Source: Candidatus Epilinea brevis | GTDB taxonomy: Bacteria > Chloroflexota > Anaerolineae > Epilineales > Epilineaceae | Assembly: GCA_016710785.1 (NCBI GenBank) | Contig: JADJUE010000002.1 | Coordinates: forward strand, 248,001-312,000 | DNA length: 64,000 nucleotides | Direction: 5' to 3' | In this document: one piece after another, positions 34,688 through 43,864 of the stretch | How positions within the stretch are numbered: position 1 is the stretch's first letter | Layout: each line of letters opens with the position of its first letter | Translations under genes and position numbers: made by a program | The notes under the pieces: generated by a model | Databases searched by the model: none | Told to the model about the DNA's origin: nothing | What the model saw: the letters and a program-made list of their open reading frames with translations, nothing else

Positions 34688-37534
34688 ATGAGCACGAAGA
34701 CCGTCACCGTCAGCATCGACGGGCAGCAGATCACGGTGCCGGCCGGCACCACCGCCGTGGACGCCGCGGCCAAGGTGGGCGTGGAGATCCCCATCTTCTG
34801 CCACCATCCGCGGCTCGAGCCGGTGGGCATGTGCCGCATGTGTCTGGTGGAGGTGGGGACGCCCAAGGTGGACCGCGCCACCGGCCAGGCCGAGCTGGAT
34901 GTCGAGGGGCGGCCGGTGATCGGCTTCATGCCCAAGCTGCAGGCCGGCTGCACCACGCGCTGCACGGAGGGCATGGCCATCCGCACCCAGACGCCGGTGG
35001 TGTCCCAGGCGCGCGAGTCGGTGCTGGAGTTCCTGCTGACCAGCCACCCGCTGGACTGCCCGGTCTGCGACAAGGGCGGCGAATGCCCCTTGCAGAACCT
35101 GACCATGCGCTACGGGCCCGGCCAGAGCCGCTTCCAATGGGGCGAGAAGTTTCACTTCAAGAAGCCCGTGCCCATCGGCCCCTTGATCGCCCTGGACCGC
35201 GAGCGCTGTGTGCTCTGCGCGCGCTGCATCCGCTTCGAGGACGAGATCGCCGGCGACCAGGTGCTGGGCTTCGAGAGCCGCGGGCGGGGCATGGAGATCG
35301 TCGCCTTTGGGGAGGAGCCCTTCAAGAGCTACTTCTCCGGCAACACCACCGACATCTGCCCCGTGGGCGCCCTGACCACCAAGGACTTCCGCTTCGAGGC
35401 CCGGGCCTGGGAGCTGGTGGGCCACGCCGGCGTCTGCGGCCACTGCTCCGTGGGCTGCAACCTGATGCACGACGTGCGCTTCGGGCGCATCGAACGGGTG
35501 ATGCCGCGGCAGAACGAGGCGGTCAACGAGATCTGGCTCTGCGACAAGGGCCGCTTCGGGCATGCCTTTGCCCAGGATGGCACGCGGTTGCAGACGCCCC
35601 TGGTCCGCAAGGACGGCGAGCTGGTCGAGGCCAGCTGGGACGAAGCCTTGACCCTGGTGGCCGAGCGGCTCATGGCCGTCCAGCGCGAGCAGGGGCCGAT
35701 GGCTGTCGGCGGCATCGCCGGGAGCGGCCTGGCCAACGAGGAGCTGTACCTCTTTGGCAAGCTGCTGCGCGGTGTCCTGGGCACGAACAACGTCGACCAC
35801 CGCGGCGGCATCCTGCGCGACGATGTCATCGCTCGCTGCGGTGCCGGCGCCGACCTGCGCCTCACCGAGCTGGGTGCCGGCGACTGCCTGCTGGTGGCCG
35901 GGCTGGACGTGGAGGAGGAGGCGCCGGTGCTCTTCCTGAACCTGCTCAAGGCCGTGGGCCGCGGAGCCAAGGTCGTCGTCCTCTCCGGTCGGCCGCAGAA
36001 GCTGGATGCCCACGCGGACCTGGTGCTGCGCTACGCCTTGGGGGGCGAGGACGACGTCGTGGCGGCGCTGGCGCGGGCGCTGGCATCCCTGCCGACAGCG
36101 CAGGCGGCGTCCGATCCTGTGACATCCACGACGCCAGCGACGCCCGCGGCCACTGCGCCCTTGGCCGCGTCCGACGATTCGGATGTCACCGCGGCGGTCG
36201 AGACCGCCGCTCCCGACCCAGCGGTCGCCCGCCGGTCCGCCCTGGCGGAGGCGCTTGCCGCTTTCAGCGCCGACAGCCTGGCGGGCCGCCATCCCCTACG
36301 GGCGGAGGACCTGGACGCGGCCGCCGCGCTCTTGGGCGGCGCCGCGCGGCTGCTCGTGCTCTTCGGCCAGGAAGCGGCCGACAGCGGGTGGGCTCCTGGT
36401 CTGGCGGCGCTCCTCGCTGCCGGTCCCCAGGCCGCAGATTCGGGCAGCGGTCTGGTCGCCGTCGGCCGCCACGCCAACAGCCAGGGCGCCGCGGACATGG
36501 GTCTGCTGCCGGACTGGCTGCCGGGCTACCGCCCTGTGAGCGATCCGGCGGCCCACGCGGACCTCGCCCCGTTCTGGCCCCACGCCGTCCCTGTTGCCCC
36601 CGGCTTGGACGCTCCGGCGATGCTCGCCGGGGGGGTAAAGGCCCTCTACCTCATGGGCACCGATCCGGCGGGCGACGATCCGCGCCTGGAGTCGGGTCTG
36701 GAAGCGATGGACTTCCTGGTCGTGCAGGACCTCTATTTAACGGAGAGCGCCAAACGGGCCCATGTGGTGCTGCCGGCCATGTCGGCGCCCGAGCGCGAGG
36801 GCACGACCACCAACATGACCCGCCGCGTGCAGCGCTTCTACGCCGCGGTGGACCGCATGGGTCGGTCGCGCGCCGACTGGAAGATCCTGCGCGACGTCTG
36901 CCAGCGCCTGGGCCACGCCGCGCCCTACGCCACTGCCGCCGACCTCTTCGCCGAGATCGCTCAGGCGGTGCCGGCATATGCCGGTCTGTCCTACGCCCAG
37001 CTGGGCCCCCCCTCGCCGCCGGAGCCCGAGGCCACCCTGCTGCCCTTCGCCCCCCAGACAGAGGCGCGCAAGGTCAGCTACCAGGGCACGGCCTACGTGG
37101 CGGACCTGGGTGAGGGCCGCGTCTGGCCGGCGGCGAATGACCTGGACAGCGCGTCCAGATGGCGACCGCGCGCTGTTGCGGCATCCAATGTCGCCGCCAC
37201 CAACGCCGCCGCCCCGGCCCGCCTGCGCCTGCAGCCGGTGCCCACGCTGTACGACGGCGGCGCCCGCATCCGCGCTGCCAGCATCCTGCACCCCTTGGTG
37301 CGCCTACCCTACGTGCAGCTCAGTCCCTTCGACAGCACGGCCCTGGGCCTGGCCGCCGGCAGCCGCGTGCGCCTGAGCGCCCCGGCCGGCGCGGTGACCG
37401 CCGAGGTGGAGATCCGCGACGGCCTGACGCCCGGCATGGTGTTGGCCCCCGAGGGGCTGGCCTGGGAGCGCCCCCTGGCCAGCCTGTTAGACGGCGCGCC
37501 GACGGTGATGGTGGCGGTGGAGCGGGTGGCGTAA
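34688..37534 (+). CDS. nuoG: NADH-quinone oxidoreductase subunit G
   Basis: 948 residues. The N terminus carries the 2Fe-2S ferredoxin motif (CHHPRLEPVGMCRMCLVE), then a His-Cys3 cluster region (HPLDCPVCDKGGECPLQ) and the 4Fe-4S set CVLCARC plus DICPVGAL. The molybdopterin-like domain starts with CGHCSVGCN and a later WLCDKGRFG, the four ligands of the extra cluster N7, so N7 should be present. A low-complexity Ala/Thr linker of about 60 residues (480-530) splits the C-terminal domain. It lies 2.5 kb after nuoF, with a toxin-antitoxin module between. Confidence 0.96.
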   Translation: MSTKTVTVSIDGQQITVPAGTTAVDAAAKVGVEIPIFCHHPRLEPVGMCRMCLVEVGTPKVDRATGQAELDVEGRPVIGFMPKLQAGCTTRCTEGMAIRTQTPVVSQARESVLEFLLTSHPLDCPVCDKGGECPLQNLTMRYGPGQSRFQWGEKFHFKKPVPIGPLIALDRERCVLCARCIRFEDEIAGDQVLGFESRGRGMEIVAFGEEPFKSYFSGNTTDICPVGALTTKDFRFEARAWELVGHAGVCGHCSVGCNLMHDVRFGRIERVMPRQNEAVNEIWLCDKGRFGHAFAQDGTRLQTPLVRKDGELVEASWDEALTLVAERLMAVQREQGPMAVGGIAGSGLANEELYLFGKLLRGVLGTNNVDHRGGILRDDVIARCGAGADLRLTELGAGDCLLVAGLDVEEEAPVLFLNLLKAVGRGAKVVVLSGRPQKLDAHADLVLRYALGGEDDVVAALARALASLPTAQAASDPVTSTTPATPAATAPLAASDDSDVTAAVETAAPDPAVARRSALAEALAAFSADSLAGRHPLRAEDLDAAAALLGGAARLLVLFGQEAADSGWAPGLAALLAAGPQAADSGSGLVAVGRHANSQGAADMGLLPDWLPGYRPVSDPAAHADLAPFWPHAVPVAPGLDAPAMLAGGVKALYLMGTDPAGDDPRLESGLEAMDFLVVQDLYLTESAKRAHVVLPAMSAPEREGTTTNMTRRVQRFYAAVDRMGRSRADWKILRDVCQRLGHAAPYATAADLFAEIAQAVPAYAGLSYAQLGPPSPPEPEATLLPFAPQTEARKVSYQGTAYVADLGEGRVWPAANDLDSASRWRPRAVAASNVAATNAAAPARLRLQPVPTLYDGGARIRAASILHPLVRLPYVQLSPFDSTALGLAAGSRVRLSAPAGAVTAEVEIRDGLTPGMVLAPEGLAWERPLASLLDGAPTVMVAVERVA

Positions 37535-37678
37535 AGGGCGGAGCGGTGATCGGGTCATCTGGAATCGGACGGTGGTGCAAATGGGTGACCTGTCGGGCAC
37601 GGGAGATTCTGCGGCCGAGTTGCAGCATCCAAAGAACGGGAATAAACTGGTTGCTGACTGGTTGAAAGGGGCTATGCC

Positions 37679-37924
37679 ATGAATGCGGTCATCGGTGCTT
37701 TCGAGGCCAAAACCCATTTCTCCGAGCTGCTCGAGCGGGTGGAGAGAGGCGAGCGCATCACCATCACCAAGCACGGCCGTGAGGTCGCCGAACTGGTGCC
37801 GACGGGGGGCGTCGACTTCGCGGCGGCGCGGGCTGCGGTCGAAGGCATCCGAGCACTGAGCAAAAAGCTCCTTGAGACGGATCTGTCCTGGAAGGAACTG
37901 CGGGACGAAGGGCGCAAGCATTGA
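37679..37924 (+). CDS. Phd/YefM-type antitoxin
   Basis: 81 residues. The N terminus (GAFEAKTHFSELLERVERGERITITKHGREVAELVP) is a clear Phd/YefM DNA-binding fold; the C-terminal tail (LSKKLLETDLSWKELRDEGRKH) would wrap the toxin. AAAGGGG lies upstream. It overlaps the VapC gene by four bases (TTGA). Confidence 0.92.
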   Translation: MNAVIGAFEAKTHFSELLERVERGERITITKHGREVAELVPTGGVDFAAARAAVEGIRALSKKLLETDLSWKELRDEGRKH

Positions 37925-38343
37925 CCGCCTGCAGCTTGGTGATCGACTGTTCGGTGACCGCGGCATGGTTGCTTCGAAGCCAGAGAACGGATCTTACCGA
38001 AGCCATCCTGGATCGCGCTTCACGTGAAGCGATACTGGTGCCGCCCCTCTGGCATGTCGAGATGGCCAACGTGCTGGTGGTGGCGCAACGTCGTCGATTG
38101 GCTACGGCCTCTGAAGTTACCGAGTTCGTCAATCGCCTCGGTGATCTCGCGTTGGTGACTGCAGAAGACTCTGGTAGCCGGAGTCTTCGAGATGTCAGGA
38201 TCCTCGCCGTGGAACAGAAGCTGTCTGCCTACGATGCCGTCTATCTGGACCTTGCGATGCGTACCGGACTGCCGTTGGCCACCAAGGACGAAGATCTCAT
38301 CAAGGCGGCGAAGCGGGTGGGTGCGGTCATCGCGCGCGGCTGA
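37921..38343 (+). CDS. vapC: VapC-type PIN-domain toxin
   Basis: 140 residues. PIN-domain acidic residues are visible in VIDCSVTAAW, WHVEMANVL and SAYDAVYLDLA with ATKDEDL, enough for the metal-binding site of a VapC ribonuclease. The start is TTG, overlapping the antitoxin stop. It forms a complete type II toxin-antitoxin pair, located between nuoG and nuoH, the second such module inside the nuo genes. Confidence 0.9.
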   Translation: MTACSLVIDCSVTAAWLLRSQRTDLTEAILDRASREAILVPPLWHVEMANVLVVAQRRRLATASEVTEFVNRLGDLALVTAEDSGSRSLRDVRILAVEQKLSAYDAVYLDLAMRTGLPLATKDEDLIKAAKRVGAVIARG

Positions 38344-38363
38344 GCATCCAATATCTGCACCAG

Positions 38364-38772
38364 TCATCCACCGCCAGCCTGGGTCAGCTCCTGCTCCGAC
38401 CATCCCGCTCGGCGCAGATGGTCGTGGATGATCTCATCCGCAACGCCATCGGCACGCATGCGGTCGATATAGCGCTTGAGGCCGGTAATGCGAGTGTCCA
38501 GGGGCGCCTGAACTTGTTTGTGGTGATCCTGATGGCTGATCAACACTCGGCTGTGGGAGGCCGACGACATCCAGCGTGATCATACCCATGCCGATCAGAA
38601 CGGGGATCCAGATCAGCACACTGAGGCCGGACGTGCAAACGATGGACGCCCAGACCAGTACCCACAAACTGCCGCCAGCATCAGTCCCCGACATCCAGCC
38701 GGCGAAGACGATGATGCCCAGTTCGAGCAAGCCGACCAGGAACGCTGTGACTTTCCGAGGAAGGGCCTTCAT
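38364..38772 (-). pseudogene. Membrane protein with C-terminal helical domain, apparently frameshifted
   Basis: One frame (38434-38772) encodes three hydrophobic segments ending in WIPVLIGMGMITLDV and then loses sense. The overlapping frame starting at 38570 encodes LDTRITGLKRYIDRMRADGVADEIIHDHLRRAGWSEQEL and stops at 38364. A single protein of membrane spans followed by this short helical domain is the likely original form, so one indel near 38565 would restore it. The alternative is two overlapping genes. The start overlaps the stop of the upstream membrane protein gene (ATGA). Confidence 0.6.
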
Positions 38773-39788
38773 AGCTCGTTATCCATAACCGTCTCCCAGT
38801 ACCGCACGAAGGCGATGATCAGGGCCGCGTAGAAGGGGATGGCCACCGCCACCTCCACCGGCACGTCCAGGAACGCCAGCTTGTAGCCCGTGAAGTTGGC
38901 CGCCGCGCTCTCGCCGTAGACCCGATAGCCGTGGCGCATCAGCCAGGCTTCCACCGGCAGGACCACCGCCGTGACCACCGCCATGCCCGCCAGGAAGCGG
39001 GCCGGGATCGGCGCTTCCGGCAGGGCCAGCTGCACGGTCACCGCCGCCGCCCCGATGGCCAGCACCCAGAAGCCCAGCAGGATGACGTTGATGTCGTGGA
39101 AGAAGACTGACCAGGCCGGGAAGCCCACGTTCCTGACCATCGGCTCGGTCATCACCTCGAAGAGCAGTACGCCCAGGGCGGTAAGCGCCGTCGCCCGCAG
39201 CCAGTAGCGGCGCTTGACCGGGATCAAGGCCCGGTCCTCCAGGACCAGGGACCAGAGCCGGTAGAAGGCCAGGACCAGAGCGCCGAAGACCGGCGTGTAA
39301 TAGACGATCTCCGCGGGCACGTGGCCGATCTGCGCACCCGACACCGCCTGCAACAGCTCTTCCGCGTAGCTGCGGATGCCCAGGCGCACTGCCGCCAGCT
39401 CCTCGAGCACAGCCAGGGGCGTGAAGATGGCCAGGGTGATGGTGAAGGATTGCCAGGCGCGGGCCGCCGGCCAGCGGCGGTCGACCCAGGTCGCGATGGC
39501 CAACAGCGCCACCGACCAGGCCAGCAGCATGACCCAGCTCACATCGTGGTAGACATAGGCGAAGCGGCCCAGGCGCTCGTTGAGCCACATCGGCGCCGTG
39601 AACATCTCGAAGATCAGGATGCCCAGGGCCATGATCCCCAGCCGGGCGGGGAGACGGTCCAGGAAGCGGCGCAGGACCAGGAGGCCGACGACCGAACCCG
39701 CCAGCAGGGCGGCCACGTAGGCCATCGTCGGCGGCGTCATCTGCTCCACGAAGTCGCAGTTGAGCAGGACCGTGAGGGGCATCAGCAT
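38769..39788 (-). CDS. Polytopic membrane protein with internal duplication
   Basis: 339 residues with about ten membrane spans and no recognised catalytic family. The two halves resemble each other: ALGILIFEMFTAPMWLN...HDVSWVMLLAWSVAL in the first matches ALGVLLFEVMTEPMVRN...HDINVILLGFWVLAI in the second, each with conserved FE, P-M and HD. The conserved acidic and histidine residues in both halves suggest an enzyme or metal site. It starts six bases after the radical-SAM gene and is surely in one operon with it. Its size recalls membrane cyclases or carotenoid-type enzymes, but I make no functional claim. Confidence 0.75.
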   Translation of the reverse strand: MLMPLTVLLNCDFVEQMTPPTMAYVAALLAGSVVGLLVLRRFLDRLPARLGIMALGILIFEMFTAPMWLNERLGRFAYVYHDVSWVMLLAWSVALLAIATWVDRRWPAARAWQSFTITLAIFTPLAVLEELAAVRLGIRSYAEELLQAVSGAQIGHVPAEIVYYTPVFGALVLAFYRLWSLVLEDRALIPVKRRYWLRATALTALGVLLFEVMTEPMVRNVGFPAWSVFFHDINVILLGFWVLAIGAAAVTVQLALPEAPIPARFLAGMAVVTAVVLPVEAWLMRHGYRVYGESAAANFTGYKLAFLDVPVEVAVAIPFYAALIIAFVRYWETVMDNEL

Positions 39789-39794
39789 GGTGGG

Positions 39795-41111
39795 CTATTC
39801 CTTCTCCGCTCGGATCCGGGCGGCGGTCGTGGCTGCAGGCAGGGCAGTTTCGGGGACCGCGGTCGTTCCAGCAGTCGTCCGCAGGTCGACGGCGATCGCC
39901 ATCGTCGGCACGACCGTCGGCATGACCGTCGCCGAGGCCGTTGCCGCGGGCTGCGGCATCCGCCGGTGTTCGCCATCGACCGCCACCCCGTCCAGCTTGC
40001 GGAACTCCGAATCCTGCACCTTGCAGCCGCCCCACTTGGCCCGACAGAACTCGGCGCGGGTGGTCAGGGCTTCCCAGAGCTGCCAGAGCGGCGCCTCCAG
40101 GACGTTGCCGAAGCGGGCGTGGTTGAAGTCGCAGGACATGATGTCGCCGTAGGGCGATACATAGAAGTAGCTGGTGCCGCAACTGCAGCCCACCGAGCGG
40201 TGGCTGGTCACGTGGGCGAAGAAGGTCAGGCCGGGGGCCTTGGCGTCGCGGTGGTAGCGGGCTGCGCCCTGCATCATCCGTTCCACCCAGCCATGGTTGT
40301 CCACCAGGTCCGTCCGGCCCGCGTAGCGCCCCGTCGGCAGGGCGTCGAACACCAGCACTTCGTGGACCTGCTCGCGCTTGGCCAGTTCCATGATGCGGTC
40401 CAACTCCCCAGCCGCCCAGGACTCCGGGGTCATCGTCACCGAGAAGCCCGTGCTCATCCCCAGCTGCCGCGCCCGGCGGATGCCCGCCAGGGCCTTGTCG
40501 AACAGCCCTTCTGCCCGCCGGAAGCCGTCATGCGCCGCCGGGTCCGCCGCATCGATGCTGACAAACACCGAATCCAAGCCCGCTGCCGCCAAGGACTTCG
40601 CTCTCACTTCCAGTTGCGAACCGTTGGTGAAGAGCACGGTGGTCGACAGGTCCTTGTCCACCGCACGGATCAGCTGCGGCAGGTCTTCGCGCAGCAGTGG
40701 CTCACCGCCTACGAAGTTGATCACCGAGACCCCCAGCTCCTGGGCGTCGGCGATCAGCTTCACCATCTCCTCGCCCGACAGCACATGGCGGCCCGGCTCC
40801 TCCACCGCGGCGAAGAAGCTGCAATGCTCGCAGCCCGCGTCACAGACGTCGTTCACCGCCAGGCTGACCATGTTGGGCAGGTTGCGGTTCTGGATGCCGC
40901 GGTAGAGGATGCGCGACAGGAAGTTGGCCGAGGGCCGGCTGAAGAGCGCCGGCGTGGTCAGGGAGGCCACCGGATGACCGCGACGGTAGTGGATGACCTT
41001 GTCGTGGCCCAGGTAGATGCGGTAGAGGATGCGCGTAAAGTCCGCGCCATAACCCAGGGCATGGGTGGCCATGAACCAGCGCAGGCGCAGATCGGACCAG
41101 TTGAAACGCAT
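39795..41111 (-). CDS. Radical SAM enzyme with SPASM-like C terminus
   Basis: 438 residues. The CxxxCxxC motif CDAGCEHC (C90, C94, C97) binds the SAM 4Fe-4S cluster; NFVGGEPLLRED (GGEP) and SIDA follow. The C-terminal part has SCGTSYFYVSPYGDIMSCDFN, the kind of auxiliary-cluster region seen in SPASM/twitch proteins. A low-complexity Ala/Thr/Pro tail (about 395-438) is odd. Upstream residues 1-80 form a basic leader. Paired with the duplicated membrane protein downstream, it may modify a lipid or lipid-linked product. The substrate is unknown. Confidence 0.86.
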   Translation of the reverse strand: MRFNWSDLRLRWFMATHALGYGADFTRILYRIYLGHDKVIHYRRGHPVASLTTPALFSRPSANFLSRILYRGIQNRNLPNMVSLAVNDVCDAGCEHCSFFAAVEEPGRHVLSGEEMVKLIADAQELGVSVINFVGGEPLLREDLPQLIRAVDKDLSTTVLFTNGSQLEVRAKSLAAAGLDSVFVSIDAADPAAHDGFRRAEGLFDKALAGIRRARQLGMSTGFSVTMTPESWAAGELDRIMELAKREQVHEVLVFDALPTGRYAGRTDLVDNHGWVERMMQGAARYHRDAKAPGLTFFAHVTSHRSVGCSCGTSYFYVSPYGDIMSCDFNHARFGNVLEAPLWQLWEALTTRAEFCRAKWGGCKVQDSEFRKLDGVAVDGEHRRMPQPAATASATVMPTVVPTMAIAVDLRTTAGTTAVPETALPAATTAARIRAEKE

Positions 41112-41291
41112 GGCGGGCTCCCGAGCCGCGGCGTGGGCCGGGGAGAGGAGGGACGCGGACGACAAGATGCCGGGGCTCGCGGACCATTGTACGGGATCCG
41201 CGGCTGCTGGCAACCGACCCGCAACCGACCCCCGCCGCCAGGATCCCCATGAGGTGATCGCCCCGGATCCCCTGGACGCGGAAGGCCCTTG

Positions 41292-41300
41292 TGGTATCAT
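41292..41300 (+). promoter_or_regulatory. Extended -10 element immediately before nuoH
   Basis: TGG followed by TATCAT (41295-41300), with only eight bases to the ATG at 41309 and no Shine-Dalgarno. This spacing suggests a leaderless nuoH transcript. A TGGACG six-mer with a 16-base spacer could be a weak -35. Confidence 0.5.
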
Positions 41301-41308
41301 GCCCGCCC

Positions 41309-42352
41309 ATGAACCCAGACCTCACCCCTACCATCTGGATCCTCCTGGAGGCCGTGGTCAAGGGCGCCATCGTCATCGGGGCCCTGCTCACCGGCTTCGC
41401 CTACAGCACCTGGTTCGAGCGCAAGGTGATCGCCCGCATGCAGGTGCGGCTGGGGCCCAACAAGGCCGGCCCCGCTGGCCTGCTGCTGCCGGCGGCCGAC
41501 GGGCTGAAGCTCTTCTTCAAGGAGAACATCATCCCGCGGGCGGTCGACAAGGGCATCTTCTTCCTGGCGCCGCTCATCAGCATGACGGTGGCCGTCCTGG
41601 CCTTCGCCGTGATCCCGGTGGGCGACCCCACCGAGGTGCCCTGGCGCGAGGGCCTGCTGCAGCTGGGCATCGCCGACTTCGATGTGGCGCTCCTGTACCT
41701 GCTGGGCGTCACCAGCTTCGCCGTCTACGGCATCGCCCTGGCCGGCTGGGCCTCCAACAACAAGTTCGCCCTGATCGGCGGCCTGCGCGCCGGCGCGCAG
41801 ATGATCTCCTACGAGCTGGCCATGGGGCTGAGCATCCTGGGCGTGGTGATGATCGTCGGCTCCTTGTCGCTGCACGAGATCGTGGTCTGGCAGAAGGCCC
41901 ATGTCTGGCTGGTCCTGTTGCAGCCCCTGGGCTTCGTGATCTATGTCATCACCGCCATCGCCGAGACCAACCGCGCTCCCTTCGACATGCCGGAGGCCGA
42001 GCAGGAGCTGATCGCCGGCTACCACACCGAGTACACCGGCATGCGCTTTGCCCTGTTCTTCCAGGCGGAGTACATCGCCATGCTCACGGTCTGCGCCCTG
42101 GCCGCCGCGCTGTTCCTGGGCGGCTATAGCCTGCCCGGCGTGGAGCTGCCCTGGTTCGGCGACCTGGCCGTCTTTCTGGGCAAGGTGATCGCCGGCATGT
42201 TCGTCTTTGTCTGGATCCGTGCGACCATGCCGCGCCTGCGCTACGATCAGTTGATGGACTTCGGCTGGAAGGTGCTTCTGCCCCTTTCCATCATCAACGT
42301 CGTCGCCACCGCCGTCGGCCTGGCGCTCTACCAGAACGGGGTGTTCGGGTGA
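41309..42352 (+). CDS. nuoH: NADH-quinone oxidoreductase subunit H
   Basis: 347 residues with about eight membrane spans. It shows the family motifs: FERKVIARMQVRLGPNKAGP, GLLLPAADGLKLFFKE, AETNRAPFDMPEAEQELIAGYHTEYTG and WIRATMPRLRYDQLM. NuoH forms the quinone-access chamber. The ATG at 41309 is preferred; a GTG at 41291 is in frame. The stop overlaps the nuoI start (GTGA). Confidence 0.96.
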   Translation: MNPDLTPTIWILLEAVVKGAIVIGALLTGFAYSTWFERKVIARMQVRLGPNKAGPAGLLLPAADGLKLFFKENIIPRAVDKGIFFLAPLISMTVAVLAFAVIPVGDPTEVPWREGLLQLGIADFDVALLYLLGVTSFAVYGIALAGWASNNKFALIGGLRAGAQMISYELAMGLSILGVVMIVGSLSLHEIVVWQKAHVWLVLLQPLGFVIYVITAIAETNRAPFDMPEAEQELIAGYHTEYTGMRFALFFQAEYIAMLTVCALAAALFLGGYSLPGVELPWFGDLAVFLGKVIAGMFVFVWIRATMPRLRYDQLMDFGWKVLLPLSIINVVATAVGLALYQNGVFG

Positions 42353-42921
42353 TCGGCAACCTCAGCAAGACCCTCGGCATCGGTTGGGCCCTGGTCAAGG
42401 GCATGAGCGTGACCTTCCGCATGATGTTCCGGCGACCGGTCACGGTTCCTTACCCCGACAAGAAGCGCCCCGTCGCCGCGCGCTTCCTGGGTCGCCACGA
42501 ACTCAAGCGCTATGACAACGGCCTGGAGCGCTGCATTGGCTGCTCCCTCTGCTCGGCCGCCTGCCCCGCCGACGCCATCTTCGTCGTGCCGGCGGAGAAC
42601 ACCGACGAGCGACGCTTCTCGCCCGGCGAGCGGCATGCGGCGGTGTACGAGATCAACATGCTGCGTTGCATCTTCTGCGGCTTTTGCCAGGAAGCTTGCC
42701 CGACCAACGCCATCGTGTTGGAGCATGACTACGAGCTGGCCAGCTACGATCGGCGCAGCATGATCTACACCAAGGACATGCTGTTGGTCCCGCCGCTGCC
42801 CGGTGCGACGGACACGCCCCAGGACACCCGCGGGCAGGATGTCCCCTTCAGGATGGGCGGCATGGACTACTTCACGGCGCCTCTGGACGACGGCCCGGAC
42901 CCCGCGGCAGACGGGCATTAG
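42349..42921 (+). CDS. nuoI: NADH-quinone oxidoreductase subunit I
   Basis: 190 residues. Two 4Fe-4S motifs, CIGCSLCSAACP and CIFCGFCQEACP, carry clusters N6a and N6b. The N-terminal amphipathic segment and ELKRYDNGLERCIGC are typical. GTG start in a four-base overlap with nuoH. The C-terminal 40 residues after YTKDMLL are an extra tail. Confidence 0.96.
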   Translation: MIGNLSKTLGIGWALVKGMSVTFRMMFRRPVTVPYPDKKRPVAARFLGRHELKRYDNGLERCIGCSLCSAACPADAIFVVPAENTDERRFSPGERHAAVYEINMLRCIFCGFCQEACPTNAIVLEHDYELASYDRRSMIYTKDMLLVPPLPGATDTPQDTRGQDVPFRMGGMDYFTAPLDDGPDPAADGH

Positions 42922-42934
42922 GCGGTAGCGGCGC

Positions 42935-43555
42935 ATGAACCCTGAAATGGCCTTCTTCTATGCCGTGGCGCTGCTCATGATCGCTACCGCTTTCGGCATG
43001 GTCCTGGCGCGCGACATGGTGCACGGCGTGCTCTTCATGGTCGGCAACTTCGTGCTGACGGCTGTGTTGTACCTGCTCCTCAACGCACCCTTCATCGCCG
43101 CGGTGCAGTTGATCGTCTATGCCGGAGCCATCATGGTCCTCTTCCTCTTCGTGGTCATGCTGCTGGGGGCGCAGGATCTCTCGCTCAGCGAGCCCGCGGG
43201 TGGGCGGCGGATCATCGGCGTCGCCGCGGTGCTGATCCTCGGCTCCTTGTTGACCTTCGTCGTGAAGGAAGGCCTGCCGGCCGGCACCGCGGCCGGCTTG
43301 GCTGAGGAGCGCCTGCCGACACTGGCGGCCTTCGGGCGCGAAGGTGTCGAGGACCCCCAGTCCGGGGCGGCTTTCGGCTCGCCCCAGATGGTGGGGGAGG
43401 CCCTGTACCGCGAACCCTACCACATCGTGCCCTTCGAGCTGGTCAGCCTGCTGCTGCTGGTGGCCATGATGGGAGCGGTGGTCATCGCCAGTTTCGGCAA
43501 GGGCGGGGTGGCCGCCGCCGGCCCGGAGCAGCGTCCTGGGGAGGACAGCGCATGA
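42935..43555 (+). CDS. nuoJ: NADH-quinone oxidoreductase subunit J
   Basis: 206 residues, five membrane spans, with the conserved third span QLIVYAGAIMVLFLFVVMLL and a fifth span ending in VAMMGAVVIA. It is a membrane-arm subunit. The stop overlaps the nuoK ATG by four bases. Confidence 0.95.
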   Translation: MNPEMAFFYAVALLMIATAFGMVLARDMVHGVLFMVGNFVLTAVLYLLLNAPFIAAVQLIVYAGAIMVLFLFVVMLLGAQDLSLSEPAGGRRIIGVAAVLILGSLLTFVVKEGLPAGTAAGLAEERLPTLAAFGREGVEDPQSGAAFGSPQMVGEALYREPYHIVPFELVSLLLLVAMMGAVVIASFGKGGVAAAGPEQRPGEDSA

Positions 43556-43857
43556 GCGTGCCACCGGGCCACTTCATGGCCCTTTCGGCCATCTTGTTCA
43601 GCATCGGCGTGCTGGGTGTCCTCCTGCGACGCAACGTCATCATCGTCCTCATGAGCGTGGAGCTGATGCTCAACGCGGTCAACCTGACCTGGATCGCGGC
43701 CGGCCGCGCCCTGGGCGATATCGACAGTCACATCTTCGTCTTCTTCAGTCTGACAGTGGCCGCGGCCGAGGTGGCTGTGGGCCTGGCCCTGGTGGTGGCC
43801 ATCTACCGCTCGCTGGGCCGCACCGACGTCGATGACATCAGCATGCTGAACGGGTGA
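43552..43857 (+). CDS. nuoK: NADH-quinone oxidoreductase subunit K
   Basis: 101 residues, three membrane spans, with the membrane glutamates in MSVELMLNAVNL and AAAEVAVGLALVVAIYR, needed for proton transfer. ATGA overlap with nuoJ; seven bases to nuoL. Confidence 0.96.
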   Translation: MSVPPGHFMALSAILFSIGVLGVLLRRNVIIVLMSVELMLNAVNLTWIAAGRALGDIDSHIFVFFSLTVAAAEVAVGLALVVAIYRSLGRTDVDDISMLNG

Positions 43858-43864
43858 GGCGGGC

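Noticed and set aside
39321..41252. 643-codon plus-strand frame over the radical SAM gene
   Set aside because: It is an antisense shadow of a gene with clear motifs, and has biased composition.
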